Of a stretch of DNA of 64,000 nucleotides, positions 34,953 through 45,030 are shown piece after piece. Numbering within the stretch: the stretch's first letter is position 1; each line of letters opens with the position of its first letter. The translations under genes and the position numbers were made by a program. The notes beneath the pieces were generated by a model. That model made no database searches and was not told where the DNA came from. It saw only the letters and a program-made list of their open reading frames with translations. The stretch comes from Rhodoplanes serenus (GTDB lineage Bacteria; Pseudomonadota; Alphaproteobacteria; Rhizobiales; Xanthobacteraceae), in assembly GCA_009720755.1 (NCBI GenBank), contig WNKV01000012.1, forward strand, positions 106,528 to 170,527, given 5' to 3'.

Positions 34953-36029
34953 ATGCTCGAGAACGACACCGCGCCGTCGCGCCGGACGGCTCTGCGCGCG
35001 CTCGCCGCCGTCGGCACCACGCTGGCGCTCGGCGGCTGCGCCGGCCTCGGCGCCGATGCGCCGCGCCACGATGCCTCCGCCCTGACGGCCGAGCCGGCTC
35101 TGCTGGTCGCCACCAATCGTCGTCCCGTCGACCTCGGCCGCGCGCCGTGGTTCGGCACCGAACGGGCCGCCCTCACGGTCGGCCGGGGCCGGCTGGTGCC
35201 GCCCGACGGCGGTCGCTTCTCGCTCGCCTCGGTCGGGCTGTCGGACTGGAAGCTCGCCGGCATCGACCGGGTGGGGCAGGTCGACGACCTGTTCTTCGGC
35301 ATGCCGACCGGCCGCGACGTGCTCGTCTACGTGCACGGCTACAACACCACTTTCGAGACGGCGGCGCTCGACGCCGTGCGGCTCTCCGACGGCATCAGCT
35401 TCCGCGGCGCGACCATGCTGTTCTCGTGGCCGTCGCGGGCCAAGCTGCTCGACTACGGCTATGACCGCGAGAGCGCCATGTGGTCGCGTGATGCGCTCGA
35501 TCAGGTGCTCGACCGCCTGATCGTCAGCCCCTCGGTCGGCCGCATCCACATCGTGGCGCACAGCATCGGCACCATGCTGACGCTCGAAGCGCTCCGCCAG
35601 GTCCATGCCCGCCGCGGCGACGACCTCGGGATGCGGATCGGCGCGGTGGTGTTCGCGTCGCCCGACATCGACATGGACGTGTTCGCCTCGTCGGTCGGAC
35701 GCATCGGCGGCCTCGCCGGCAAGATCACCGTGGTGACCGCCACCAATGATCGGGCGCTCGCGGTGTCGCGGCTGATCGCCGGCGGCGTCACCCGGGTCGG
35801 TGCCGCCGAGAAGGCGCAGCTCGAGCGGCTCGGCATCCGCGTCATCGACGCCTCCGAGCGCGGCTTCGGCGTGATCAATCACGACCTCTTCCTCACCAAC
35901 GAGGAGGTCCGTCGTGTCGTCCGCCGGGCCATCGACGGCAGCCTTCCCGCGACGGCGCCGTCCGGGGTGTCGGCCGGGCCTTATGGAATGGCCGGAGGCC
36001 GCGCGGCGCTCTCGTCGCAGCCGTTCTGA
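34953..36029 (+). CDS. Alpha/beta hydrolase, DUF900 family lipoprotein
   Basis: A 358-aa esterase/lipase-like protein of the DUF900 group. The N terminus SRRTALRALAAVGTTLALGG followed by C is a twin-arginine-like signal ending in a lipobox, so export and lipid anchoring are likely. The nucleophile elbow is IVAHSIGTMLTLEAL near residue 197, and VLVYVHGYNTTFETAALDAV marks the oxyanion region. The catalytic Asp and His should lie in the C-terminal third (GVINHDLFL). The substrate is unknown. Confidence 0.87.
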   Translation: MLENDTAPSRRTALRALAAVGTTLALGGCAGLGADAPRHDASALTAEPALLVATNRRPVDLGRAPWFGTERAALTVGRGRLVPPDGGRFSLASVGLSDWKLAGIDRVGQVDDLFFGMPTGRDVLVYVHGYNTTFETAALDAVRLSDGISFRGATMLFSWPSRAKLLDYGYDRESAMWSRDALDQVLDRLIVSPSVGRIHIVAHSIGTMLTLEALRQVHARRGDDLGMRIGAVVFASPDIDMDVFASSVGRIGGLAGKITVVTATNDRALAVSRLIAGGVTRVGAAEKAQLERLGIRVIDASERGFGVINHDLFLTNEEVRRVVRRAIDGSLPATAPSGVSAGPYGMAGGRAALSSQPF

Positions 36030-36113
36030 TTCGCGATCGGCGGCTCCGGCGCGGTGTCGTCACCGCGCCGATGTCCCTGCGCCGATGTCCCTGCGCGCGC
36101 GGGCGGGCTTCCG

Positions 36114-36398
36114 TCAGGCCGCCCGGCCCGAGTAGGGCGACGCGGCGTAGCGCGATGACGGATCATGCGGCCGATGGCGCCGCCCCCGCATCGAGCGCAC
36201 GAGCGCCACCACGCAGGCCGCGAGCAGAAGGGCCAGCACGATCATGCCGGCCTGCGTCCAGCTTACGGCCATCAGCCGCTCCGGGTCCTTGACCACGGCG
36301 AAGATGAAGTGGGTGACGCGGGCGACCAGAAACAGGCCACCAATGGCGCCGGCGAAGACGGCGAGGCCAGCCAGGACGCCGCTCCGATCCTCGTTCAT
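36114..36398 (-). CDS. Small two-helix membrane protein, unknown function
   Basis: A 94-aa protein that I do not recognise. It has two hydrophobic helices (LAVFAGAIGGLFLVARVTHF and AGMIVLALLLAACVVALVR) and a basic C-terminal tail RSMRGRRHRP. The ATG at 36398 follows GGAGGTTGGA, a strong ribosome site, in preference to an ATG 66 nt further up. It is transcribed alone between a hydrolase gene and the Dcu gene. Confidence 0.65.
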   Translation of the reverse strand: MNEDRSGVLAGLAVFAGAIGGLFLVARVTHFIFAVVKDPERLMAVSWTQAGMIVLALLLAACVVALVRSMRGRRHRPHDPSSRYAASPYSGRAA

Positions 36399-36549
36399 TC
36401 CAACCTCCGGATGCATCCGGACCGTCCGACGCGGACAGCCGGATGGCAAAGAAGATTTAAGCATTGCCCGTGACGCGGGCCATCAGGAGTTTCCGGGAGG
36501 TCGGTCGCGAGCCGCCGCGCTTGGGTGTCCGATATCGCCTTAAGCGAGA

Positions 36550-36591
36550 ATTTGTACAGGACGCGCCGCAGCTCGTCGCCGCGGCGCGTCC
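36550..36591 (-). terminator. Terminator-like hairpin after the Dcu gene
   Basis: A perfect 11-bp stem GGACGCGCCGC / GCGGCGCGTCC (36559-36569 with 36581-36591) lies 8 nt past the stop. On the minus strand it is followed by TGTACAAATTCT, a weak U-containing tail. Confidence 0.65.
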
Positions 36592-36598
36592 GCTCGCC

Positions 36599-37924
36599 TC
36601 AGAACACCAGCCTGGCGATCAAGAGGCCGGAAGCGACCGCGGTGCCGGTCGCCACCACGCCCGGGATCATGAACGAGTGGTTGAGCACGAAGGAGCCGAT
36701 CCGGGTGGTGCCGGACAGGTCGAAGTTGATGGCGGCGATCAACGACCCGTAGGTCGGGATGAAGAAGTAGCCGTTGACCGACGGGAACATCGCGATCAGG
36801 AACTGCGGCGGAATGCCGAGCGCGATGCCGAGCGGCATCAGCGCCCGCGTGGTCGCCGCCTGGCTGTAGAGCAGCACCGAGGCGAAGAACAGGCCGAACG
36901 CGAAGGCCCACGGCGCCGCCTCGGTCATATGGCCGATCGCCGGCACGATCACGTCCTTGTTGGCGGCGATGAAGCTGTCGCCGAGCCAGGCGAGGCCGAA
37001 GATCGCCACCACGGCGACGATGCCGGCCCGGCAGGTCGCGGTCTTCGGCACCTCGTCGACCTTGGTGCGGGTCAGCGCCAGCATGACGGCGGCGGTGGCC
37101 AGCATGACGATCTCGATGGTGATCGGCATCGGCACCGGCTTGTCGCCGCCGGGCAGCATGCGCAGCGAGGGCACGAAGCCGAACAGCACCACGAGCCCGA
37201 CGCCGGCCAGGAACACCAGCGCCGAGACGCGCGCCTCGCGGGTGACGGGCGGCCGCTCGCCCGGTGCCTTGGGGGCCGGAATGGTGCCGGCCTTGAGCCG
37301 CGCCTGATACTCCGGATCGTCCTTCAGGTCCTTGCCCAGGAAGGTCGAGACCACCGCCGCGACCAGCACGCCGATCAGGGTCGACGGCACGCAGATCATC
37401 AGGATCTGCGGCAGGCCCCATTGCGGTGTGCCGCTCGCGGCGAACAGCCCGATCATCGCCGCGGTGGCGGCGGCGACCGGGCTCGCCGTGATGGCCTGCT
37501 GGGACGCGATGGTGGCCACCGCGATCGGCCGCTCGGGGCGGATGCCGTTCTGGTGGGCGACCTCGTAGATGACCGGCAGCAGCGGGTAGACGATGTGGCC
37601 GGTGCCGGCCAGGAACGTGAACGTCCAGGTGGTGAGCGGCGCCACGATGGTGACGTGCTTGGGATTGGCCCGGATGATGCGCTCGGCAATCCGTACCAGG
37701 AAGTCGATGCCGCCGGCCGCATCCATCACCGAGGCGGCCATGATGACCGCGATGATGATCAGCATCACGTCGACGGGCGGTGAGGTCGGCGTCACGCCGA
37801 ATCCGACCATCAGCACCAGGAGGCCGACGGCGCCCCACAGGCCGAGCCCGACGCCGCTCTGGCGCGAGCCGACCCAGATCGCCGCCAGCACGACGGCGAA
37901 CTGCATCAGGATCGAGATTGTCAT
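36599..37924 (-). CDS. Anaerobic C4-dicarboxylate transporter, DcuA/DcuB family
   Basis: A 441-aa inner-membrane antiporter with about 10-12 helices, exchanging fumarate, aspartate and succinate. Family motifs are IIIAVIMAASVMDAAGGIDF, THe region TWTFTFLAGTGHIVYPLLPV and AVATIASQQAITASPVAAAT. It follows aspA by 48 nt on the same strand; the pair supplies fumarate from imported aspartate and exports succinate, as in E. coli aspA-dcuA. DcuA and DcuB cannot be told apart here. Confidence 0.93.
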   Translation of the reverse strand: MTISILMQFAVVLAAIWVGSRQSGVGLGLWGAVGLLVLMVGFGVTPTSPPVDVMLIIIAVIMAASVMDAAGGIDFLVRIAERIIRANPKHVTIVAPLTTWTFTFLAGTGHIVYPLLPVIYEVAHQNGIRPERPIAVATIASQQAITASPVAAATAAMIGLFAASGTPQWGLPQILMICVPSTLIGVLVAAVVSTFLGKDLKDDPEYQARLKAGTIPAPKAPGERPPVTREARVSALVFLAGVGLVVLFGFVPSLRMLPGGDKPVPMPITIEIVMLATAAVMLALTRTKVDEVPKTATCRAGIVAVVAIFGLAWLGDSFIAANKDVIVPAIGHMTEAAPWAFAFGLFFASVLLYSQAATTRALMPLGIALGIPPQFLIAMFPSVNGYFFIPTYGSLIAAINFDLSGTTRIGSFVLNHSFMIPGVVATGTAVASGLLIARLVF

Positions 37925-37972
37925 GTCACTCTTCCGAAACGGAGTTGGGTGGTCCTGCGGCTGCGGCTCGGA

Positions 37973-39373
<1,401 letters not shown>

Positions 39374-39509
39374 GATCTGTCTCCTTGTTGATTGAAGTCA
39401 CGGGCCGGATGAGCGGGTGGGTCGAGCCGACGGGACTCGCGGATCACGATGATAGAGAAGAGGCTGGCGGAAAGGGGAACGCAGGACAGAAGGGTGGTGT
39501 CTGCCGCAC

Positions 39510-39602
39510 TGCCGCGAGATCCAGAACGCAGCTGCGAGATCCGGAACGTCGCTGCGGTCGAGAGCGTCTGCGGTCGAGAACGTCGCCGCGGTCGAGAACG
39601 CC
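39510..39602. repeat. Degenerate short tandem repeats
   Basis: Five to six imperfect units of 16-23 nt ending in GAACG(T/C)C; the word GCGGTCGAGAACG is exact twice and off by one once, with spacings of 16 and 18 nt. The lack of uniform spacers rules out a CRISPR array. Confidence 0.55.
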
Positions 39603-39714
39603 TTGTGCAGGCTGCTCACCATCATCCCCTTGGGGGGCACCCTTTTCAATCCGCGCCCGCCGCGAAGCGAGCGCCGACGGGCTGGACATCTACAGCGTGT
39701 CTCGGCCGTGCTTG

Positions 39715-39728
39715 TTGATCTCGCTCAA
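39715..39728. promoter_or_regulatory. FNR/FixK-like box
   Basis: TTGATCTCGCTCAA matches the TTGAT-N4-ATCAA consensus at nine of ten positions and sits within a longer TGTTGA N6 TCAACA dyad. It lies 174 nt before the exonuclease start and 342 nt before aspA, so target choice is unclear. Oxygen control would make sense for aspA-dcu. Confidence 0.4.
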
Positions 39729-39901
39729 CACGCGGCAACCCGCCGCTGTGGCGATCGACACTCGGCTACCGTGTCGCTGCGCATCTCTGCAAGACGACAT
39801 GGCGATCGCTCTCGCCCGCGGTATGATGGTCATGCGATGCGGCGTTCCGCCGCCATCGCCGACGGTATCGAAAAACTGCCGTCACGCCCGCGGAGAGCCT
39901 G

Positions 39902-40555
39902 ATGCATGAGCCCGGATTTCTCGACCGATTCGATCGGCTGGTGGCGTTCGATGCGGAGACCACCGGCAAGCGGGCTCCCGATGTCGGCTTCATCCGCAAG
40001 CAGCCCCTGGGCTGGCGGGCCCCCGGGCTCGTCATCGAGGTGGGCTTCGTCGAGCTGCGGCGCGACGGCGACGGCTGGAGCAAGGGCGAGACATGGCGCA
40101 CCCTGGTCAATCCCGATGCGCCGATCGATCCGGCCGCCATCAAGATCCACGGCATCCGTCCCGCCGACCTCAAGGGGGCGCCACGGTTCACTGCGATCCT
40201 GCCGCAGTTGCGCGAGTTCGTCGGCGAGGCGCCGATCGTCGCCCATGCGTATCGCAACGAGCGCGACTTTCTCGACTACGAGTTTGCCCGCGCCAAGGCG
40301 ATCGCGTGGGGCGAGAGCGCCTACACGGACGATCGCTTCGTGTGCACCCAGCGGCTCTATGCCCAGCTCTTCCCCGGCGCGTCGACCTCGCTCACCGCGG
40401 TGTGCGATCGTCTCGCCCTCGACGCCAGCGTCCGCGACGACCGCCACGGCGCCCTGCTCGACGCCGAGATGACCGCCGACGCACTGATCCTCCTGGAGCA
40501 CATGCTCAAGCACGGCACCGCGGCGGCGCCGCGCTCGTGGACCTTCGGCGACTGA
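39902..40555 (+). CDS. 3'-5' exonuclease, DnaQ-like DEDDh family
   Basis: A 217-aa exonuclease related to the DNA polymerase III epsilon subunit. All four motifs are seen: Exo I AFDAETTG, the IHGIRPADL region, Exo II VAHAYRNERDFLDYEF and Exo III DDRHGALLDAEMTADALILL with His and Asp. It is too divergent and isolated to be the replisome epsilon subunit with confidence; it may act in repair or RNA turnover. The next gene converges on it. Confidence 0.87.
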   Translation: MHEPGFLDRFDRLVAFDAETTGKRAPDVGFIRKQPLGWRAPGLVIEVGFVELRRDGDGWSKGETWRTLVNPDAPIDPAAIKIHGIRPADLKGAPRFTAILPQLREFVGEAPIVAHAYRNERDFLDYEFARAKAIAWGESAYTDDRFVCTQRLYAQLFPGASTSLTAVCDRLALDASVRDDRHGALLDAEMTADALILLEHMLKHGTAAAPRSWTFGD

Positions 40556-40593
40556 CATCGCCGCCCGCCGCCGCGTCGCGGCGGCGGCACGGG

Positions 40594-42117
40594 TCAGGCG
40601 GCGGGCGTGCGGCGGCCGGTCGACAAGAGGCCCGGCAGCCGGCGCAACCCGGCGGCGATCAGCGGCCAGAACAGCAGCACCAGGGCCGCACAGGTCAGCG
40701 TCGCGACCAGCCCGTTCGACCAGAAGATCGACAGCGAGCCGCCCGACATGATCATCGACTGGCGGAAGGCGTCCTCGGCCTTGTCGCCGATCACCATGGC
40801 GAGCACCAGCGGGGCGATCGGGTAGTCGAGCTTCTTGAACACGTAGCCGACGAGGCCGAAGGCGAGCGCCAGCCACAGGTCGAAGGTGTGATTGCCGACC
40901 GTGTAGGCACCGACGAAGCAGATGACGACGATCACCGGACCGATGAGGGCGAACGGGACCCGCAGGATCGAGGCGAACAGCGGCACCGTGGCGAGCACCA
41001 GGATGACGGCGACGACGTTGCCGAGATACATGCTGGCGATCAGGCCCCACACGAAGTCGGGCCGCTCGACGAACAGCATCGGGCCGGGATTGAGGCCCCA
41101 GATCATCAGGCCGCCCATCATCACGGCCGCGGTGGCGGAGCCCGGCACGCCAAGCGCGATCATCGGCAGCATGGCGCTGGTGCCGGCGGCGTGGTCGGCG
41201 GTCTCCGGTGAGATGATGCCCTCCGGCTCGCCGGTCCCGAACTTGTCGCGGTTGCGCGAGAACCGCTTGGCGAGCCCGTAGCTCATGAACGACGCCGCCG
41301 TCGGGCCGCCCGGCGTGATGCCCATCCAGCAGCCGACCGCGGCACTGCGCAGCAGCGCCACCCAGTAGCGCGGCATCGCCAGCGCGGCCGACAGCACGTC
41401 GCGTGGGCTGATGCGGGCCCGGATGCCGGCGAGCTCCAACCCCTGCTCGACCGTCAGGATCAGCTCGCCGATGCCGAACAGGCCGATCACCGCGACCAGG
41501 AAGCTGATGCCGGCGAGCAGCTCGTCGAAGCCGTAGGTGAGACGCAAGCTGCCCGACACCGAGTCCATGCCGACGGCGCCGAAGGCGAAGCCGAAGCCGA
41601 TCGCCACGATGCTCTTGAACGGCGAGGCGCCGCCGAGCCCGACGAAGCTGCAAAAGGCGAGCAGATAGACGGCGAAGAACTCCGGCGACGAGAACTTGAG
41701 GGCGAAGCGGGCGACCGCGCTCGACAGGAGCGTGATGACGATGACACCGACGAGGGCACCGAAGCCGGCCGACAGGAACGCGAAGCTCAACGCCCGGGTC
41801 GGCTCGCCCTTGTGGGCGAGCGGGTAGCCGTCGAAAGTGGTGGCCACCGAGGAGGGCTCGCCCGGGATGTTGAACAGGATCGACGTCGTCGAGCCGCCGA
41901 ACAGCGCGCCCCAATAGATGCTGGTGAGCAGGATGATGGCCGCCACCGGGTCCATCGCGAAGGTCAGCGGCAGCAGCAGCGAGACGCCGTTGGGAGCGCC
42001 GAGGCCCGGTAGCACGCCGACCAGGATGCCGAGCAGCACGCCGACGATCATCAGGCCGATGTGATAGGCCGACAGGGCGACGCCGAAGCCGTAGAACAGC
42101 GAGGCGATGTTGTCCAT
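40594..42117 (-). CDS. TctA family large permease subunit (set 3)
   Basis: Third TctA, 507 aa, with FGGSTTSILFNIPGEPSSVA near residue 75 and WMGITPGGPTAASFMSYGLA. It differs from sets 1 and 2 at many conserved places (SPETADHAAGTSAM instead of APEAANNA), so it belongs to another TctA branch. The ATG at 42117 (MDNIASLFYGFGVAL) fits the family start; an in-frame upstream extension is rejected. It ends the leftward pdxA2-tctC-tctB-tctA series and presumably imports a four-carbon sugar acid. Confidence 0.93.
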   Translation of the reverse strand: MDNIASLFYGFGVALSAYHIGLMIVGVLLGILVGVLPGLGAPNGVSLLLPLTFAMDPVAAIILLTSIYWGALFGGSTTSILFNIPGEPSSVATTFDGYPLAHKGEPTRALSFAFLSAGFGALVGVIVITLLSSAVARFALKFSSPEFFAVYLLAFCSFVGLGGASPFKSIVAIGFGFAFGAVGMDSVSGSLRLTYGFDELLAGISFLVAVIGLFGIGELILTVEQGLELAGIRARISPRDVLSAALAMPRYWVALLRSAAVGCWMGITPGGPTAASFMSYGLAKRFSRNRDKFGTGEPEGIISPETADHAAGTSAMLPMIALGVPGSATAAVMMGGLMIWGLNPGPMLFVERPDFVWGLIASMYLGNVVAVILVLATVPLFASILRVPFALIGPVIVVICFVGAYTVGNHTFDLWLALAFGLVGYVFKKLDYPIAPLVLAMVIGDKAEDAFRQSMIMSGGSLSIFWSNGLVATLTCAALVLLFWPLIAAGLRRLPGLLSTGRRTPAA

Positions 42118-42127
42118 CGCGGCCCCC

Positions 42128-42610
42128 TCAGTGGATGCCGAGCGCGGCTTCCAGCGGTCCCTTGAGCAGCGGCACCTGGAACGCCTTTTCGAGCACGACG
42201 TAGAAGAACAGCGCGGTCGCGATACCGCAGGCGGCGCCGACCCAGGGCCGATAGCCGCCCTGCCACCACGCCGCCGCGGCGACATAGAGCACTGCCGCCA
42301 CGTAGAGGCCGAGCAGCGACGCGAGGATCACGAACGCCACCGACAGCGCCATGAAGATCAGCACCCGCCGCGCGTGCGGGCCGTCGAGGAAGCCGGCCGC
42401 GGCGAGGGCGCGGTGCTGCGCCAGCGCCTGCACCCCGTTGGCCAGACTCGCCACGATGATCAGGATGCCGACATAGAACGGGAAGGCGCCGGGCTCGGGC
42501 CCGGCGCTGTCCCAGCCGATGCCGTATTCGATGGCGCCGGCCACCACGACGGCACCGAACGCCGCCGTGCCGAGCGCGGTCGCCAGTTCGGCTTGGAAAC
42601 GAGAGGCCAT
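42128..42610 (-). CDS. TctB family small permease subunit (set 3)
   Basis: A 160-aa four-helix membrane protein. EPGAFPFYVGILIIVASLAN is the TctB-type first loop and helix. The ATG at 42610 follows GGAGATCGCC and is preferred to one 105 nt upstream. It lies 10 nt before tctA and 109 nt after tctC. Confidence 0.87.
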   Translation of the reverse strand: MASRFQAELATALGTAAFGAVVVAGAIEYGIGWDSAGPEPGAFPFYVGILIIVASLANGVQALAQHRALAAAGFLDGPHARRVLIFMALSVAFVILASLLGLYVAAVLYVAAAAWWQGGYRPWVGAACGIATALFFYVVLEKAFQVPLLKGPLEAALGIH

Positions 42611-42719
42611 GGCGATCTCCAGGCCGGATAAAGGGCCGCAAGCGTGGACGGGCGGCGCGGCGCCGGATTTGACAGCCGGCGGTGTCGGGCGGAGCGGCGC
42701 CGCCGCCCCGCCCAAATGA

Positions 42720-43712
42720 TCACTTCACCATCCAGCCCTGCGCCTCGAGCACCTTGCGGTTCTTGGCGTCGTCCTCGGCGATGAAGTCGGTGAACGCCTT
42801 ACCGGCGAGGAAGCGCGGCGTCTGGAGGTTGCGCTCCGTCCACTCCTTCCACTCCGGCGTCTTGGTCACCTTCTCGAGAATGTCCGCGTAGAACGTCACG
42901 GCGTCGGCCGGCACGCCCGGCGGCAGCCACACGGTGCGCGGCATCTGGAACTGGTCGATCGGGATGCCGGCCTCGCGGCAGGTCGGGATGTCGGACCACG
43001 CCTTGTCGTCGGCCACCTTGGCGGTGCCGGGCAGACGGGTCGGGCTGAACACGCAGAGCGGCCGCACCGTTCCGGCCTTCCAGTGGCCGACGTTCTCGTT
43101 CGGATTGTTGACGTTGGAATCGACATGGCCGCCGGCGAGCTGCACCGCGGTGGCGTTGCCGCCCTGGAACGGCACGTAGATGAACTTGGTGCCGGTCGCG
43201 TCCTCGATCATGCTGGTGAGGATGTGATCGGTGTCCTTCGACTGGCTGCCGCTCGCCTTGAACACGCCGGGCTTGGCCTTCACGGCCTCGATGTAGCTCT
43301 TGACGTCCTTGTAGGGCGAGGCGCCGTTGACCCAGACCAGGAACTCGTCGACCGCGAGGGTCGCGACCGGGGTCAGCTCGGCCGGCTTGTATCCGAGCTT
43401 GGCCACGTAGGGCAGCAGGTAGGCGTTGTTGGTGCCGAAGGTCAGCTTATAGGGGTCCTTCGCCTGCGTCTTGGTGTAGACGAAGCCCTCGGCGCCGCTG
43501 CCGCCGCCCTTGTTCACCACCACGATGGGCTGCTCGACCATCTTGTACTTGGTGATGATTGCCTGGACGACGCGGGCGAAGTTGTCGGTGCCGCCGCCGG
43601 GCGCGGAGGTCACGACGAACTCGATCGGCCGGTTCGGTTGCCAGGCCGCGGCGGCCCCGCCGGCCGGCAGGCTCGCCAGCAGGGCGGCGGTGATCAGCAG
43701 GCACTTGCGCAT
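42720..43712 (-). CDS. TctC/Bug family substrate-binding protein (set 3)
   Basis: A 330-aa periplasmic binding protein; signal peptide cleavage is near AAAAW. QPNRPIEFVVTSAPGGGTDN replaces the usual VPYAPGG, and VVNKGGGSGAEGFVYTKTQ and VWLPPGVPADAVTFYADIL follow. It lies 63 nt after pdxA2 on the same strand. This TctC branch differs from the other two in the window, in step with its TctA. The likely ligand is a threonate- or erythronate-like acid, by context only. Confidence 0.92.
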   Translation of the reverse strand: MRKCLLITAALLASLPAGGAAAAWQPNRPIEFVVTSAPGGGTDNFARVVQAIITKYKMVEQPIVVVNKGGGSGAEGFVYTKTQAKDPYKLTFGTNNAYLLPYVAKLGYKPAELTPVATLAVDEFLVWVNGASPYKDVKSYIEAVKAKPGVFKASGSQSKDTDHILTSMIEDATGTKFIYVPFQGGNATAVQLAGGHVDSNVNNPNENVGHWKAGTVRPLCVFSPTRLPGTAKVADDKAWSDIPTCREAGIPIDQFQMPRTVWLPPGVPADAVTFYADILEKVTKTPEWKEWTERNLQTPRFLAGKAFTDFIAEDDAKNRKVLEAQGWMVK

Positions 43713-43775
43713 CGTGGTCCTCCGTTCGACGCGCCGCCGGCCGGACGCGCCGACCGTGCCGGCGGCGGAGAGGGG

Positions 43776-44846
43776 TCAGGAAGCTGCGGGCTCCGTCGCG
43801 GCCGCGGCGGCCGCGGGAGCGGCGTTGCTCGTCGCCATCCGGGCAGCGAGCAGTGTCGCATGGCGCATGGCGCCAATGTCGGCGATGCCGCGCCCGACAA
43901 TGTCGTAGGCGGTGCCGTGCGCCGGCGTGCAGATCGGGAAGGGGAAGCCGCCGAACAGCGTCACGCCGCGGTCGAAGCCCATCAGCTTCATGGCGATCTG
44001 GCCCTGGTCGTGATACATGGTCAGCACCGCGTCGAACTCGCCGCGTCGGGCGCGCACGAACACCGTGTCGGCCGGATAGGGGCCGCTCGCCGCGTATCCC
44101 TTGGATGCCGCCTCGCGCACCGCCGGCTCGATGACGTCGATCTCCTCGGTCCCGAAATTGCCGCCGTCGCCGGCGTGCGGATTGAGGCCGGCGACCGCGA
44201 TGCGCGGCCGCGCGAAGCCGGCCGCCCGCATGCAGGCATCGGTGAGGGCGAGGTTCCGGACGATCGCCTCGCCGGTGATGGCCGCCGACACGGCGGCGAG
44301 CGGCAGGTGCGAGGTGACGCGGGCGTTCCACACCTCCTCGAGCACGTTGAACTCGCGGGCCGGGCCGTCGAAGGCGAGCACGTCGGCGATGAAGCGGATC
44401 TCGTCGTCGTATCCCGCATAGGCGAGGCGCATCGCCTTCTTGTTGAACGGCGTGAACACCACGGCGTCGGCGCGGCCGGCGGCCGCGTGGCGGAGCGCGC
44501 GGCGGAAGTTGTCGGTGGCGAAGCGGCCACCCGCGAGCGTCGCCTCGCCCGGCATCACGTCGGCGGGATCGAGGTTCTTCAGGTCGACCAGCACGGGCCG
44601 CGCCGGTGCCGCCGGGACTGCGTCGGCATCGTCGACCACGTCGATGTCGAGCCGGGTGCCGGCCACCCTGGCGCCACCGTCCAGGATGCGCCGGTCGCCG
44701 AAGATCACCAGGTCGGCCGCCGCGGTGATGTCGGGCTCGGCCAAGGCTTTCGCCAGCAGCTCGGGGCTGATGCCGGCCGGATCGCCCATCGCCAGTGCGA
44801 TGGTGGGGCGGGACGGGCGGGGCGAGGGGGCGGACGCGGCATTCAT
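43776..44846 (-). CDS. pdxA2: 4-hydroxythreonine-4-phosphate dehydrogenase family protein (PdxA2-like)
   Basis: A 356-aa PdxA-fold metal-dependent, NAD-linked oxidative decarboxylase. Family motifs are IALAMGDPAGISPELLAKAL, VFTPFNKKAM, GLNPHAGDGGNFGTEEID with metal-binding His, TMYHDQGQIAMKL and FPICTPAHGTAYDI. In four-carbon sugar-acid pathways PdxA2 turns D-threonate or D-erythronate 4-phosphate into dihydroxyacetone phosphate. The ATG at 44846 starts the conserved part; a 34-codon extension overlaps the operator. It heads the leftward arm with tctCBA and is divergent from a GntR gene that leads to a DUF1537 kinase, the expected partner enzyme. Confidence 0.9.
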   Translation of the reverse strand: MNAASAPSPRPSRPTIALAMGDPAGISPELLAKALAEPDITAAADLVIFGDRRILDGGARVAGTRLDIDVVDDADAVPAAPARPVLVDLKNLDPADVMPGEATLAGGRFATDNFRRALRHAAAGRADAVVFTPFNKKAMRLAYAGYDDEIRFIADVLAFDGPAREFNVLEEVWNARVTSHLPLAAVSAAITGEAIVRNLALTDACMRAAGFARPRIAVAGLNPHAGDGGNFGTEEIDVIEPAVREAASKGYAASGPYPADTVFVRARRGEFDAVLTMYHDQGQIAMKLMGFDRGVTLFGGFPFPICTPAHGTAYDIVGRGIADIGAMRHATLLAARMATSNAAPAAAAAATEPAAS

Positions 44847-44920
44847 CGGACGGGTCCTTCGGCGGGTTCCCGGAAACGGGCTGCCTGTCCCTGTAGCATG
44901 TCGGCCTACTTGCAGCAAGA

Positions 44921-44948
44921 ATGCTGTATGCAGAATACGGTTGTACAA
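44921..44948. promoter_or_regulatory. GntR-type operator candidates in the pdxA2-gntR divergent gap
   Basis: Two dyads lie side by side: GTAT-GCAGA-ATAC (44926-44938) and the perfect palindrome TTGTACAA (44941-44948), which resembles FCD-type GntR sites. The AT-rich block stands out from the GC-rich surroundings. Binding by the adjacent GntR would control both arms. Confidence 0.6.
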
Positions 44949-45030
44949 TACGCGGAGCTTTGGTATTGATCCGAGCCGCGAGGCGTGGTCGGGCAGGAGT
45001 TCTCGGCGGCGTCGATTTCGGGTAGCGGGA

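Larger units (their letters stand above)
39374..39901. other. Divergent gap between aspA and exonuclease genes
   Basis: 528 nt without a gene. It holds a block of degenerate repeats (39510-39602) in which GCGGTCGAGA(A/G)CG recurs at 39554, 39570 and 39588, and an FNR/FixK-like site at 39715. No confident promoter could be placed. Confidence 0.5.

Noticed and set aside
39510..39602. Possible CRISPR array in the aspA-exonuclease gap
   Set aside because: Units are too short and irregular, with no constant-length spacers.
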